From NCBI GenBank assembly GCA_004292955.1, contig RDXX01000028.1, positions 1-64,000 of the forward strand: 64,000 bases of DNA, read 5' to 3'. Positions within the stretch are counted from its first letter, which is position 1, and each line of letters starts with the position of its first letter. The notes under the pieces were generated by a model, which saw only the letters and a program-made list of their open reading frames with translations, searched no databases and was not told where the DNA came from. The stretch comes from Oscillatoriales cyanobacterium (GTDB lineage Bacteria > Cyanobacteriota > Cyanobacteriia > Cyanobacteriales > Microcoleaceae). This document shows, piece after piece, positions 28,086-37,900 of this stretch. The position numbers were made by a program, and so were the translations under genes.

Positions 28086-28128
28086 GTAGTCAGTAGTTAT
28101 TAGTAAGTAGTTACTGATTATTGGCAGA

Positions 28129-28235
28129 TATAGTCTTTGTCAAAAAGATGAGGTACGTTGTTGGGCTTGGGCCCTATACGTCTAAGCGGTTATACAAGCC
28201 GCCAGTCATGCCTCATTTTTCTGAGAATCGCTATA
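28129..28235. repeat. MITE-like element, family D, copy 1
   Basis: Ends TATAGTCTTTGTCAAAAAGATGAGGTA and its imperfect complement TGCCTCATTTTTCTGAGAATCGCTATA; interior GTTGTTGGGCTTGGGCCCT. Other copies: 28324-28429, 31548-31682 and 56723-56830. Confidence 0.75.
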
Positions 28236-28323
28236 TTCAAAAATAACAAATAATAATTGCCAACTGCCAACTACCAACTGTCATTAGAAACCCGGTTTAT
28301 TTAATAAACCGGGTTTCTGAATA

Positions 28324-28429
28324 TATAGCCTTTCTCAAAAAGATGAGGTATAACTGACAGCCCACATAACTCTTAAACTAAGAGGGCTGAAGCCCAACAA
28401 CATACCTCATTTTTCTGAGAACCGCTATA
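28324..28429. repeat. MITE-like element, family D, copy 2
   Basis: TATAGCCTTTCTCAAAAAGATGAGGTA at the left and TACCTCATTTTTCTGAGAAC at the right, with CAGCCC...GGGCTG inner arms. It is in opposite orientation inside relative to copy 1. Just upstream, 28289-28318 is a separate perfect hairpin, AGAAACCCGGTTTATT with its complement. The remaining sequence up to gap is AT-rich and holds the gap promoter, which I cannot place precisely. Confidence 0.75.
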
Positions 28430-28683
28430 TAGCCATTTCACATTATCAAAATCGGCCATTGCTCCTACATAAAATCGGATTGAGCTTTTACATAAGTTTT
28501 TTTTAATTAATTTAGAGTAATTTAATCAACGATAATGTGATAAAAATCTGTGTTGATTATAGCAATTTTACAATTTTAAAATCATCAGCGATCGGTCATT
28601 AGCCAGCGGTCATTTCAGGATTAATTGCATTTCGCCGCCCGCACCAAATTCAGAATTCTTAAGATATAGAAAAGAATCAGTAG

Positions 28684-29799
<1,116 letters not shown>

Positions 29800-29934
29800 T
29801 ATTGTAGGGTGGTTCGGCGGGGCGATCGAATGCGAACACGAATAAATCGAGATTTTCCCGCGCCGAACCTACCATCTGGGTAGACCGCCATGGGTTAAAT
29901 TGTTGTTATTGTCGATCGCACTCCAACTCGAATT

Positions 29935-30309
29935 ATGTCTGAACTGCCACCGCTGAACAACGAAACTATTTGGGCTATCCTCAACGAAGAAATGGACGAT
30001 GCTGCTGTCAACCAATTAGTTTGGCTGTATCTCGGCTACCGCTATGATGCGGAGACTGGTAAGTGGAACAGCGCTGATGTTGCTAGCGAGTGGCGCGAAG
30101 ATTATCCGGAACCGCCGGATTTTATTGATTCTAGGCCTGCGACGGTGAAATTGACGCGATCGACTCTTCCAGAAAACAAGCAGTTGCTGAAGGAAAAATT
30201 GGGATTTAAGGGCTATAAAATCGGGGAATTCGGGCCGAGACAGACTCGCAGGGCGACGATGGCTAATTGGTTGATGGGTTTTTTGGAGGCTGGGGCTTCA
30301 TTCAGTTGA
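29935..30309 (+). CDS. DUF1823 family protein
   Basis: A 124-aa soluble protein conserved across cyanobacteria and plastid lineages with unknown function (DUF1823). Recognisable blocks are NNETIWAILN, VNQLVWLYLGYRYDAETGKW, EWREDYPEPPDFIDSRPATVKLTRS and LKEKLGFKGYKIGEFGPRQTRRATMANW. Its last codon and TGA stop are formed by the first AGTTGAC unit of a heptamer array, so the native C-terminus was probably replaced. Confidence 0.85.
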   Translation: MSELPPLNNETIWAILNEEMDDAAVNQLVWLYLGYRYDAETGKWNSADVASEWREDYPEPPDFIDSRPATVKLTRSTLPENKQLLKEKLGFKGYKIGEFGPRQTRRATMANWLMGFLEAGASFS

Positions 30310-30345
30310 CAGTTGACAGTTGACAGTTGACAGTTGACAGTTGAC
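30304..30345. repeat. Heptamer array (AGTTGAC)6 covering a stop codon
   Basis: Six perfect AGTTGAC units. The first contains the final Ser codon and the stop of the DUF1823 gene. Confidence 0.9.
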
Positions 30346-30435
30346 ATGGAAGTCCGAGGATTGGAGTAATGAATCGTCTTCTTTTAATTTTTCCCCGATC
30401 GGGCTTCGGGCTTTAAACCAATTCTTTCTGGTAAT

Positions 30436-30556
30436 AAATAAGAATTAAATAACTTATAATTTTAATGATTGTGGGATGGGCGTCCCGCCCGTTCTTTATA
30501 GACGGGCGGCACGCCCATCCCACAAGCTTGTGTAAATTATTTAATTCGCGATCCTA
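30436..30556. repeat. MITE-like palindromic element, family B, copy 2 (inverted)
   Basis: Inverted copy of 25389-25506: it starts AATTAAATAACTTATAA, contains GTGGGATGGGCGTCCCGCCC and ends TGTAAATTATTTAATTCGCG. The rest of the 460-bp gap has no ORF. Confidence 0.75.
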
Positions 30557-30771
30557 AGAAAGTATCGAATATTAGGGATTGAAACATTGATCAAAGTCTT
30601 GCTCAGTTTCTATTTTTATCTGCCGTTAATTAACAAAAATTAAAGATTTTTAGCGTCAGAATAAAGTAAAACTCTATCGCCCACACCAACATTAATCACC
30701 CGCAACCCTGACATCCGGCGGTTCCGTGCACTATTCTAGAGTCGGAACAAAACCATTGTGAGGAAAACTTT

Positions 30772-31467
30772 ATGAAAACAACCACCATGTCTCGCTTAAC
30801 CAGCATTTCCCTAGCTACGCTAATGCTAGTCGGCGTTTCAGTAAATGCGATCGCCACACCAGCCAACATCAAACCCGCAACCCAACTAGCCCAAGCTACC
30901 GCCAAAAAGCGCCTCGTAGTCATGGACTTCGACTACGGCACCACCAACAGCTATTACAGTTCCTACAGGGGAGTCGGCGCAGCCAAAGGCATCAGCGAAC
31001 TCCTAATCAACGAACTCGTCAACAACGGCACTTACACAGTAGTCGATCGCAGCAAACTCGAACAAGTCCTCAAACAAGAAAATCGCAGCGGTTCAATGGA
31101 TGCCGGCACCGCAGCCGAAATTGGCAAAAAACTAGGAGTTGACGCCGTACTCATCGGCACCATTACCAAGTTTAATATCGACAAACAATCCGGCGGCGGC
31201 AGTTTCATGGGTATCGGTGGCGGTTCCCAAAAAACCAAAGCTACTGTGCAAATAGACGTGCGGTTAATCGGAACAGCTTCCGGAGATATTCTGGCCACGG
31301 CAAAAGCAGTAGGAGAAGCAGATCAAAGCGATTCCAATTTTTCTGTCAGAGGCATTGGCGGCAACTCCGGGAGTAGCAATGAAGATGGACTTTTGAGCGC
31401 AGCAGTTGACAAAGCCGTAGCCCAAATGGTAACTAAACTGGCAGAAGTCTCTAAGAAATTAGGCTAA
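30772..31467 (+). CDS. CsgG/LpoB-like exported protein
   Basis: A 231-aa protein with an N-terminal signal peptide (hydrophobic ISLATLMLVGVSVNAIA, cleavage probably near residue 28). The mature part resembles the CsgG/HfaB and LpoB group: KRLVVMDFDYG, GISELLINELVNNGTYTVVDRSKLEQVLKQE, AAEIGKKLGVDAVLIGTITKF and a DVRLIGTASGDILATAKAVGEA block. CsgG relatives form outer-membrane secretion channels and LpoB activates a peptidoglycan synthase; this protein has no lipobox cysteine, so its precise role is open. Likely periplasmic or outer-membrane associated. Confidence 0.8.
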   Translation: MKTTTMSRLTSISLATLMLVGVSVNAIATPANIKPATQLAQATAKKRLVVMDFDYGTTNSYYSSYRGVGAAKGISELLINELVNNGTYTVVDRSKLEQVLKQENRSGSMDAGTAAEIGKKLGVDAVLIGTITKFNIDKQSGGGSFMGIGGGSQKTKATVQIDVRLIGTASGDILATAKAVGEADQSDSNFSVRGIGGNSGSSNEDGLLSAAVDKAVAQMVTKLAEVSKKLG

Positions 31468-31547
31468 TAAGTTTCCAAGTTTTTTAGATTTTAGATTTGG
31501 CATAATATAATAATTAAATCTCAAATCTAAAATCTAAAATTATTTCA

Positions 31548-31682
31548 TATAGCGGTTCTCAAAAAAGTGAGGTATGCCCTATACCCTATGCCCTATGCCC
31601 TATGCCCTATGCCCTATGCCCTATGCCCTATGCCCTATGCCCTATGCCCAGTCGTCCGCGAATCTTTCTGAGAAAGGCTATA
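31548..31682. repeat. MITE-like element, family D, copy 3, with (CCCTATG)n
   Basis: Ends TATAGCGGTTCTCAAAAAAGTGAGGTA and TCTTTCTGAGAAAGGCTATA. The interior of the element has been replaced or invaded by about eleven CCCTATG-type heptamers (31567-31650). Confidence 0.75.
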
Positions 31683-32157
31683 TCATGTCCGTTCAATTGC
31701 CTGTTAGAAAGTTTTTTCGCTGGCTGGGGGCGCTTTATAGATATTGTGGATATCAATGAAAGATTGTTAGTGAAATCGGCTCGATCCATGTAATATTTAT
31801 TGGTAACTTCATCAAATCTGCTCAACATATAGCTTTTCTCACTCTCCATGAAGTATGACAATTTTTGTGACTGGTTGATAGTACGAAGAGCGTCTTTATC
31901 TCCAGAAAACTGACAAAGCTAACAGGCACAAGGAATTACGAATTACCAATTACTATTTAGCATTACCGTCGAACACCTCATCTTTTAGAAAAAGATTACC
32001 AAGAAGAATGGGTTTAAAGCCTCCTCCTTTTAGGTGGGAAATAAAACAAAATTATTCACTATTTCAATCCTCTTCCTTTTATGGAGAGGTAGCCCTCAAG
32101 CTGTCAACTGTCAACTGTCAACTGTCAACTGTCAACTGAAACTCCAGCCTTAACAGT
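31683..32157. other. Intergenic region with heptamer array
   Basis: No gene is supported. A (TGTCAAC)n array lies at 32100-32140, shortly after the 3' end of the phosphatase gene on the opposite strand. Short AT-rich stretches fill the rest. Confidence 0.45.
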
Positions 32158-34527
32158 TTAATTAGTTTTGGGATTTGAGTCAGAAGCAACAGCGCATTTC
32201 CCCTGTTGATTCGGGTTGGGACTCGGATTAGTTGCTATCTGAGAAACAGCATCTTGTTCTTGAATCCATCCGATTTCCCCCGCTTGCAATTTGGCGCTTT
32301 CTACTCCCACTGTTGGTTTAACCGTGGGAGATGGCGAGGAACTTGCTACCGCCGGAGATGGCGAGGAACTTGCTACCGCCGGAGATGGCGAGGAACTTGC
32401 TACCGCCGGAGATGGACTGACTGCTGGTGTTGAAACATTAGAAAAATCCTTATTTAACTTGGGCTTGGGAGAGTTCGATCGCCCTATTTCAGGAATAGAA
32501 CAAACTTTCAATTCCAGCCAGTTGCCTTGAGGCGTAAGCTGTTTGTTTGTTACCTGCAAAATGCTGCCCGCGGGGACTGTTCCCTTAATGGGCGAGTCAC
32601 CGATGGCGACTCGCAAATTCAAGCGATCGCCCAATGGATCCAATTCCCCAGTCCCAGAACTTTTAATCTCTATAAACGTGCCTTTTTCTAAAGACTTGCT
32701 CGCAGTAGGTGCAGATTCAACTATTTTCCCCGACCCGTTTATAGGATTAGTTAAACGGCGTTTACCGAAAAGCGACTCCCCGGCAGTATCGATCGCCCGA
32801 CCCACCGGAGGAATGAAAAAATAAGCAAATACACCCCCCAAACCCAACAAAAATACTATTTTTACCAGCAGCGTAAATAGACTTTTGCCTTTGTCGGGCG
32901 ATCGTACTAACTGCGTTTTCACTTCAGAATTCGTATCGCTAAGGCTGGGGCTTTCCGTCAAATCGGTTGGCATATCCTCGCTGTCAGCAATTAGTTCCAT
33001 CGGCACTTCTAAAGGTGCGACAGACAATTCTGTCAAAGTATTGCTTTCTTCCCTCAAATGTGCTTGACAGTGAATCAAAGCTACAGTGACATTATCGTGA
33101 CCGTTTCTAGTATTAGCAATCTCGATCAGTCGATCGCGCGCCTTCGCCACAGTAATGCTACCGTCGAGAATCGGCAAAATCTCCTCTTCCCAACATTGCT
33201 CAACCCGGTCTTTATCGCTCAAACCGTCGGAGCACAGCAGCAAAACGCAATCCTCATCCACCGGAAAACGTTGCACCGTCGGGTGCAGAGTGTTGGAAGA
33301 AGTAATGCCCAAAGCTTGAATCAGAGCTCCGGCGGCCACTTGTTCCAAAGCATCCCGATAGAGAGAGTAGCCCAAACGCACCTCGCGGCAAGCCACATCG
33401 TCATCGAGAGTAACTTGATAGCAGCCGGTGCGGGTAATCCAGTAAGCCCGACTGTCTCCCACGTGGGCGACATAGAGTTCGTGAATGTGCGCTAAAGCCA
33501 TCACCAGGGTAGTACCCATGCGCTGGCGGCCTTGGCGGTGTTCCGTGTCGTTGCGACCCGCTATTTTGTCGTTAGCAGCACAAGCGGCCCGTTCCAGCTT
33601 GGAAGTCAGGCTCAGCGGGTCCCAATTAGCTTGATGCAGGGGCATTTGCAGCAACTTGTCCCGCAGCACAGTAATCGCCAATTCCGAAGCGACTTCGCCG
33701 CCGTCTTGTCCGCCGATACCGTCACAGACGATCGCACAAGCTTCCGATCCCGGAATTCCGGCAAACACCGTACCATCGGGCGGATAGCAAGCATCTTCGT
33801 TGTGAGCCCGCGCTCTACCGACATCCGTGCCCGTGGCAATTTCCACAGTCCGATCGTAAAATCGGCCGCATTTTGCCAAAGCTTTATCCAATTGGCCCAT
33901 CAGTTGTTCGCCGTGGCGCACTTGACCGGCCACCATTTGCTGGCAAAGCTGTCGCAAAAAATTGGCGATTGCGGGGTGAGCATCATCGATCCACTGCTGC
34001 CACAATTTGCCCAATTGCGACAAACTAGGCGGTTTGGGATCGGGCTGCAATTCCAAAAACCGAACTAATTGCCCTTCCACCCGCAGCAGTTCCGGAGTCA
34101 GCAGCGTCGCAGCCACGCCCTGAGCGATAAACGGCTGCCAAACTTTGGCAATTTGCCACAGCCAATTGAGCTGTCGCATGGCGGCGGCCCCTTTCCAGGT
34201 GTCCGCCAATTCCGGCATTAATGATTCCGTCACCTTTAAAATAGGTGCGTTTTCCAGCAGCCAGATATCTCCCGAGAGCTTGCTGAGCCGGGACGATACC
34301 AGTCCGTATACTTGAGGTACGTGCAACTGATAGGCAAACAGTCTCAGATAAGGAGCGATCGAACTCGGAATCTCTTCGGGCATTTCCGGCAACTGTTCCG
34401 GTTGAGTATCGACAAGAAGTCGATCGCGCTTGAGCAAATAGCGACCCGCGATCAGATCGCCCGGCTTACAAGCTTTGATCCCTTCACCTACAGCCCACAA
34501 ATAGTGTTTTGGCACAGAGTTTTGCAT
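32158..34527 (-). CDS. PP2C-type Ser/Thr phosphatase, multidomain, membrane-anchored
   Basis: A 789-aa protein. Residues 1-215 resemble a collapsed protein-kinase fold (GDLIAGRYLLK opening, IWLLENAPI hinge-like, LLTPELLRVEG) with no catalytic motifs. Residues ~225-500 are a PP2C phosphatase with all metal-site blocks: RAHNEDA, VCDGIGGQDGG, GTTLVMAL, HVGDSRAYW, CSDGLSD and GHDNVTV. One transmembrane helix follows (about 560-580), then an SH3-like extracytoplasmic region and a Pro/Ser linker with three 9-aa repeats (SPSPAVASS). It probably reverses Ser/Thr phosphorylation in the cytoplasm in response to an envelope signal. ATG at 34527. Confidence 0.9.
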   Translation of the reverse strand: MQNSVPKHYLWAVGEGIKACKPGDLIAGRYLLKRDRLLVDTQPEQLPEMPEEIPSSIAPYLRLFAYQLHVPQVYGLVSSRLSKLSGDIWLLENAPILKVTESLMPELADTWKGAAAMRQLNWLWQIAKVWQPFIAQGVAATLLTPELLRVEGQLVRFLELQPDPKPPSLSQLGKLWQQWIDDAHPAIANFLRQLCQQMVAGQVRHGEQLMGQLDKALAKCGRFYDRTVEIATGTDVGRARAHNEDACYPPDGTVFAGIPGSEACAIVCDGIGGQDGGEVASELAITVLRDKLLQMPLHQANWDPLSLTSKLERAACAANDKIAGRNDTEHRQGRQRMGTTLVMALAHIHELYVAHVGDSRAYWITRTGCYQVTLDDDVACREVRLGYSLYRDALEQVAAGALIQALGITSSNTLHPTVQRFPVDEDCVLLLCSDGLSDKDRVEQCWEEEILPILDGSITVAKARDRLIEIANTRNGHDNVTVALIHCQAHLREESNTLTELSVAPLEVPMELIADSEDMPTDLTESPSLSDTNSEVKTQLVRSPDKGKSLFTLLVKIVFLLGLGGVFAYFFIPPVGRAIDTAGESLFGKRRLTNPINGSGKIVESAPTASKSLEKGTFIEIKSSGTGELDPLGDRLNLRVAIGDSPIKGTVPAGSILQVTNKQLTPQGNWLELKVCSIPEIGRSNSPKPKLNKDFSNVSTPAVSPSPAVASSSPSPAVASSSPSPAVASSSPSPTVKPTVGVESAKLQAGEIGWIQEQDAVSQIATNPSPNPNQQGKCAVASDSNPKTN

Positions 34528-35266
34528 AAGGGTTCCTGACGCCTTTGGGCCCAGTGCTGATCTGAACTATTCTAGCGCTTGAACCTCGATGGGTTGATAC
34601 GTGGCGATTATTTTACACCCCCGCTTTCTCAGCACGCGGGGACTCTTAAGACTTTACAGTGCTAATCTCCTGATTTTTCAGGTTCCTAGGCTCACCAAGC
34701 TAGCACTTTTCGGTGCTCTGTGATTTCTCCAGATAATGTTTTAGGCGTGACTTTCCCCCAGTCCAGCAGTTAGTTTTAATGTCTTGTACTGACAAAAACA
34801 GTCTACCATTTTGTGGGCGCTCGGATAAATCTGGCGATCGGCTTTCATAGCTTGACTCAGGCGCGACGGAACCGAAGTCAGGAAGCTGAAGGGCGCGATG
34901 TTTTTAGCATATTCCCGATCGTGCCAATGGACGAAGCAATCGCGACTTTGAGCGGGAATAGAGACTTTGAACTGACTGTAATGCTAGGATGCAGGTACGT
35001 AGAAGTCCCCTGAGCCAGCAGGTATAAATAAGTATCAATTCTCACTTTTGTCGCGAAGGGCGATCGGTGCCTAGTGCCTGAGTTTCGCCTGTCTAGTTAA
35101 ATTTAACGTTACCCGCATACCGATGCCAGCCCCCGACAGGAGTCGCAAGCAGCACAAAAAATTAGATATTAGTTCAAGCCCCCAGATTCATCTGTGGTAT
35201 CAATCTAAAATCTAAAATCTCAAATTTAAAATCGATCGGCCTCTGCAAGCTGTTGAGTTACTAACC
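34528..35266. other. Intergenic region, possible relic DNA
   Basis: About 740 bp with no supported gene. A 66-codon frame at 34813-35013 is not convincing. At 35150-35230 there is a copy (minus orientation) of the repeat ATTTTAGATTTTAGATTG...CCACAGATGAATCTGGGGG also seen at 8.5, 10.6 and 36.95 kb. Confidence 0.4.
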
Positions 35267-35572
35267 ATGCCCGTACAAGAGTCCAGTACCATTCCCGAGA
35301 ATTTGCCCGATCCGAAGCTGCTCCCGACCGTCGAGGTAGACGAAATGCTGACTAAGATTAAGCATTCTCACGGTTTTTATTACCAAGTGATGAATCTTGA
35401 GGTATGGGCGCTGGTGGAAACCTTGGATGGGCTATTTCCGGGCGCTTGGGGTCAGTTTATGACCAACCGCCAAGTTGCGGTAAAACAGTTTTTGCAGCGC
35501 GATCCCAATTGTGCGGTAACTCCCAAGAATAGCGGGAAAGACGCAGAAACGGTGGGGAGTGAGGAAGATTGA
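35267..35572 (+). CDS. Conserved hypothetical protein, ~100 aa
   Basis: A 101-aa soluble protein of the type widespread in cyanobacteria: a Pro-rich start, then VDEMLTKIKHSHGFYYQVMNLEVWALVETLDGLFPGAWGQFMTNRQVAVKQFL, and a polar tail. No known domain is recognised. The TnpB element begins only about 5 bp past its stop codon, so the transcript end has been displaced but the protein is intact. Confidence 0.65.
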   Translation: MPVQESSTIPENLPDPKLLPTVEVDEMLTKIKHSHGFYYQVMNLEVWALVETLDGLFPGAWGQFMTNRQVAVKQFLQRDPNCAVTPKNSGKDAETVGSEED

Positions 35573-35577
35573 TCTAT

Positions 35578-36945
35578 TGACAACTCCCCTGCCTTGCAGC
35601 TTGGGGATTCTTGGTTCATCAGGATAGCTCATGCTACTTGCCCTCCCCAAAATTCACTGCGATGTGTCCCACCGCTGTATATCCACGTTGCAAAACCACT
35701 TGCGCGGCTGCTACATCTCGATTCGTTTCAAACCCACACTCAGGGCATTTGTGCATCCGTTCAGACAGTTCCTTCTTGCCTGTGTGCGTCTGGCATCTAG
35801 GACAAGTTTGACTTGTTCCATTAGGATTGACCTTAGCAAAGTATGCACCCCTCTTGAAACAAACATGATTCAAGAGGTTGAGGAACTGTCCAAACCCTGC
35901 ATCCAGAGTGTGCTTGCGGAGCATTCCGGCTGACATCGCTTTGAGATTCAAGTCCTCAGCAAACACAGTCTGCGCTTGGTCGCATAGATGATGAGCGGTT
36001 TTGAAATGAAAGTCCTTGCGGCTATTCGAGATGTATTCGTGATGATTAGCAATTTGATGTTGGAGTTGACGAAATTTTCTAGAACCCTTTTTCTTGCGCG
36101 ACCGTTGACGTTGCAGCAATTTCAGCTTGCGTTGTCCATCCACAAAGAATCGAGGTCTATCAATCAACTCACCATCAGACGTTGCTAGAAAATGTTCCAA
36201 CCCCAAATCAATGCCTAGTCCGTGACCTGATGGTGAAACTTGAGGGACTTCGACATCGCACTGCAACGTGAGCATCGCATAGTAGCCAGATGCGCGTTTC
36301 ACAACACGAATTTGCTTGACCTCAAAGCCATCAGGAATGGGACGCGACAAGTGCATTTTGACCAAACCAATCTTAGGAAGATTGACCCAATCCTCACCAT
36401 CGAATCGTTTCACGGATTCTAAATTCAGTTGCGGAAAGACAAACGATCTCATCCTTTTTTTGAATCTAGGGAAACCGTGACCCCGTTCCCACATTGCGAC
36501 AAACGCTGCTTCGAGTTGACGCAACACTTGCTGCAAGACATGGGTATGAGGCAGCTTCAATTCAGGGATTGATTTCTTTGCCTCGAAGAGTGTTTTGCAC
36601 TGACGAGCAAAAGTGGGTCGGGGTGCATCATTCGTGATGATGTACTCCTGCTTGATGCTGCATGAATCAACATCGCACTTACGGGAGTTAACCCAATCTT
36701 TTCGCTCACGCAATGCAAAGTTGTAGACCTTGCGGCAAATATCAAGCCACTGGTCGAAGGTTTCGCGCTGCGCGTCGGTCGGAATGAGTTTGTACTCGTA
36801 GGTTAAATTCAGCATAAAACCATTCTAGCCTTCCTCTGAATAAACGGATATGTATTTATTCAGAATCCTCGATGAAGCTTTTGATTCTGCTTGACTAAGA
36901 CTTGAAAGCCGTCCAGGAAGGACGGGGCTTGTACCCATTTCTTCG
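35578..36945 (-). mobile_element. IS200/IS605-type element carrying only tnpB
   Basis: Read on the minus strand, the left end is next to TTGAC (36946-36950), followed by GGGTACAAGCCCCGTCC and a GTCC...GGAC hairpin. The right end, GAATCCCC...GGGGAGTTGTCAA, reaches to about 35578. No tnpA is present, so transposition would depend on a TnpA elsewhere. There is no target duplication, as expected for this family. By analogy, the 3' end of the tnpB transcript should yield an omega RNA whose guide is read from the flank just beyond 35578. Confidence 0.75.
35634..36815 (-). CDS. tnpB: TnpB RNA-guided nuclease, complete
   Basis: A 393-aa OrfB/TnpB protein with intact motifs: N-terminal helix-turn-helix region (YEYKLIPTDAQRETFDQWL), RuvC Asp in GLGIDLGLEHF, catalytic Glu in VFAEDLNLKAM, a zinc ribbon CPRCQTHTG...HKCPECGFE, and the last Asp in TNRDVAAAQ. 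Known TnpB proteins cleave DNA matching a guide in the omega RNA next to a target-adjacent motif and favour retention of the element. All three acids and four cysteines are present, so the enzyme is probably active. It differs from the tnpB at the left edge, which lacks the zinc ribbon. Confidence 0.93.
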   Translation of the reverse strand: MLNLTYEYKLIPTDAQRETFDQWLDICRKVYNFALRERKDWVNSRKCDVDSCSIKQEYIITNDAPRPTFARQCKTLFEAKKSIPELKLPHTHVLQQVLRQLEAAFVAMWERGHGFPRFKKRMRSFVFPQLNLESVKRFDGEDWVNLPKIGLVKMHLSRPIPDGFEVKQIRVVKRASGYYAMLTLQCDVEVPQVSPSGHGLGIDLGLEHFLATSDGELIDRPRFFVDGQRKLKLLQRQRSRKKKGSRKFRQLQHQIANHHEYISNSRKDFHFKTAHHLCDQAQTVFAEDLNLKAMSAGMLRKHTLDAGFGQFLNLLNHVCFKRGAYFAKVNPNGTSQTCPRCQTHTGKKELSERMHKCPECGFETNRDVAAAQVVLQRGYTAVGHIAVNFGEGK

Positions 36946-37205
36946 GTCAATCGATTTTAGATTTTAGATTGAAGAATTTTAGATTGAAGCATTGACCCCA
37001 CGGATAAATTCGGGGGGCAAGTTTCATCGGATACAGGTTTTTTATTTCTCCACGGATGAATCCGGGGGCTTGTATCCTGGATGATTTCGGTCAGTTGTCG
37101 GTTGTCAGTTGTCAGTTGTCAGTTGTCATTAGTCAGCAGTCATTAGTCATTAGGAAGAAGGAAGAGGGAAGATTTTTTTAATCTCCCCGTCTCCCCGTCT
37201 CCCCG
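36946..37205. repeat. Dispersed repeats and tandem arrays 3' of ndhM
   Basis: TCAATCGATTTTAGATTTTAG with CCCCACGGATAAATTCGGGG and a second GGATGAATCCGGGGGC block (36946-37080), then a (GTTGTCA)n array (37090-37130) and a (CTCCCCGT) array at 37182-37213 that abuts the ndhM stop. The first block is the repeat into which the TnpB element inserted. Confidence 0.7.
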
Positions 37206-37212
37206 TCTCCCC

Positions 37213-37557
37213 TTAGAGGTGAATTTTGGCATCAACTTGAGGAAGTCCCATGCTGTAGTTGACAGCGCGGCTGTTGAGGTTGTAGCTGATTTGGCCTTTT
37301 TGTAAGAACGATCGCACCAAGTGTTCCAATTCCGAACCGATGCGGCGGAGGTTGTATTCCGTCAAGTCTTCGCCCTCGTATGAGTCTACGAGTTGGTCAA
37401 ATTTGGCATATACCTGTTTGACTGACTCGTCGTTCCAGTTGAGTTCGTTATCTGGGTCAATGTCGATCGTCAAAAGGTCGTTGCTGGGTACGAGTTCGTT
37501 GTCTTCGAGGATGGCGGTGTATATGCGAATATGGCGGGTGGTGGACTTGAGCTGCAT
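37213..37557 (-). CDS. ndhM: NAD(P)H-quinone oxidoreductase subunit M
   Basis: A 114-aa subunit found only in cyanobacterial and plastid NDH-1, a hydrophilic arm component needed for respiratory and cyclic electron flow on thylakoids. The family pattern is clear: KSTTRHIRIYTA at the start, DIDPDNELNWNDESVKQVYAKFDQLV in the middle and NLRRIGSELEHLVRSFLQKGQISYNLNSRAVNYSMGLPQV at the end. ATG at 37557. It stands alone here, as is usual for ndhM. Confidence 0.96.
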   Translation of the reverse strand: MQLKSTTRHIRIYTAILEDNELVPSNDLLTIDIDPDNELNWNDESVKQVYAKFDQLVDSYEGEDLTEYNLRRIGSELEHLVRSFLQKGQISYNLNSRAVNYSMGLPQVDAKIHL

Positions 37558-37754
37558 GAGTTCTTATTTGTAAAGATTTTTTCCTGAACCTATTGTAATG
37601 GCACAGAGATGCGCGAAGGACTGGGATGACGAGGATTGAACCGCGAAGACGTGTTAGGCTTGCGCCGCGCGTAAGCACTCTTGTCGCGAAGGAAGAGAGA
37701 GGGGAAGAGGGGGAAAGGGGGGAAGGGCGATCGTATTTTCATGTTCGCAGTCAG

Positions 37755-37810
37755 GTTCGTAGTGAGGACTTCAGTCCTTCTATTTTTAAGGACTTCAGTC
37801 CTTACTACAA
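37755..37810. repeat. Palindromic repeat GTGAGGACTTCAGTCC
   Basis: GTAGTGAGGACTTCAGTCCTT and AAGGACTTCAGTCCTTACTAC form a stem around a 10-bp AT loop; each arm is itself palindromic. It lies in the 343-bp gap between ndhM and the ATPase gene, which holds no other recognised feature besides a Gly/Glu-rich purine stretch. Confidence 0.7.
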
Positions 37811-37900
37811 ACATTTTAGTTTTGAGACTTACTTAATTCAACACTAAAAACGAAAGCATTCGCAATGTATAATAGTTGAGAATTCGCCTAGGAGGACAAG

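Noticed and set aside
33058-34068. 145- and 178-codon plus-strand frames opposite the PP2C gene
   Set aside because: Overlap conserved phosphatase motifs on the minus strand and show no domain themselves.
34813-35013. 66-codon plus-strand frame
   Set aside because: No start signal and no family resemblance; possibly relic DNA.
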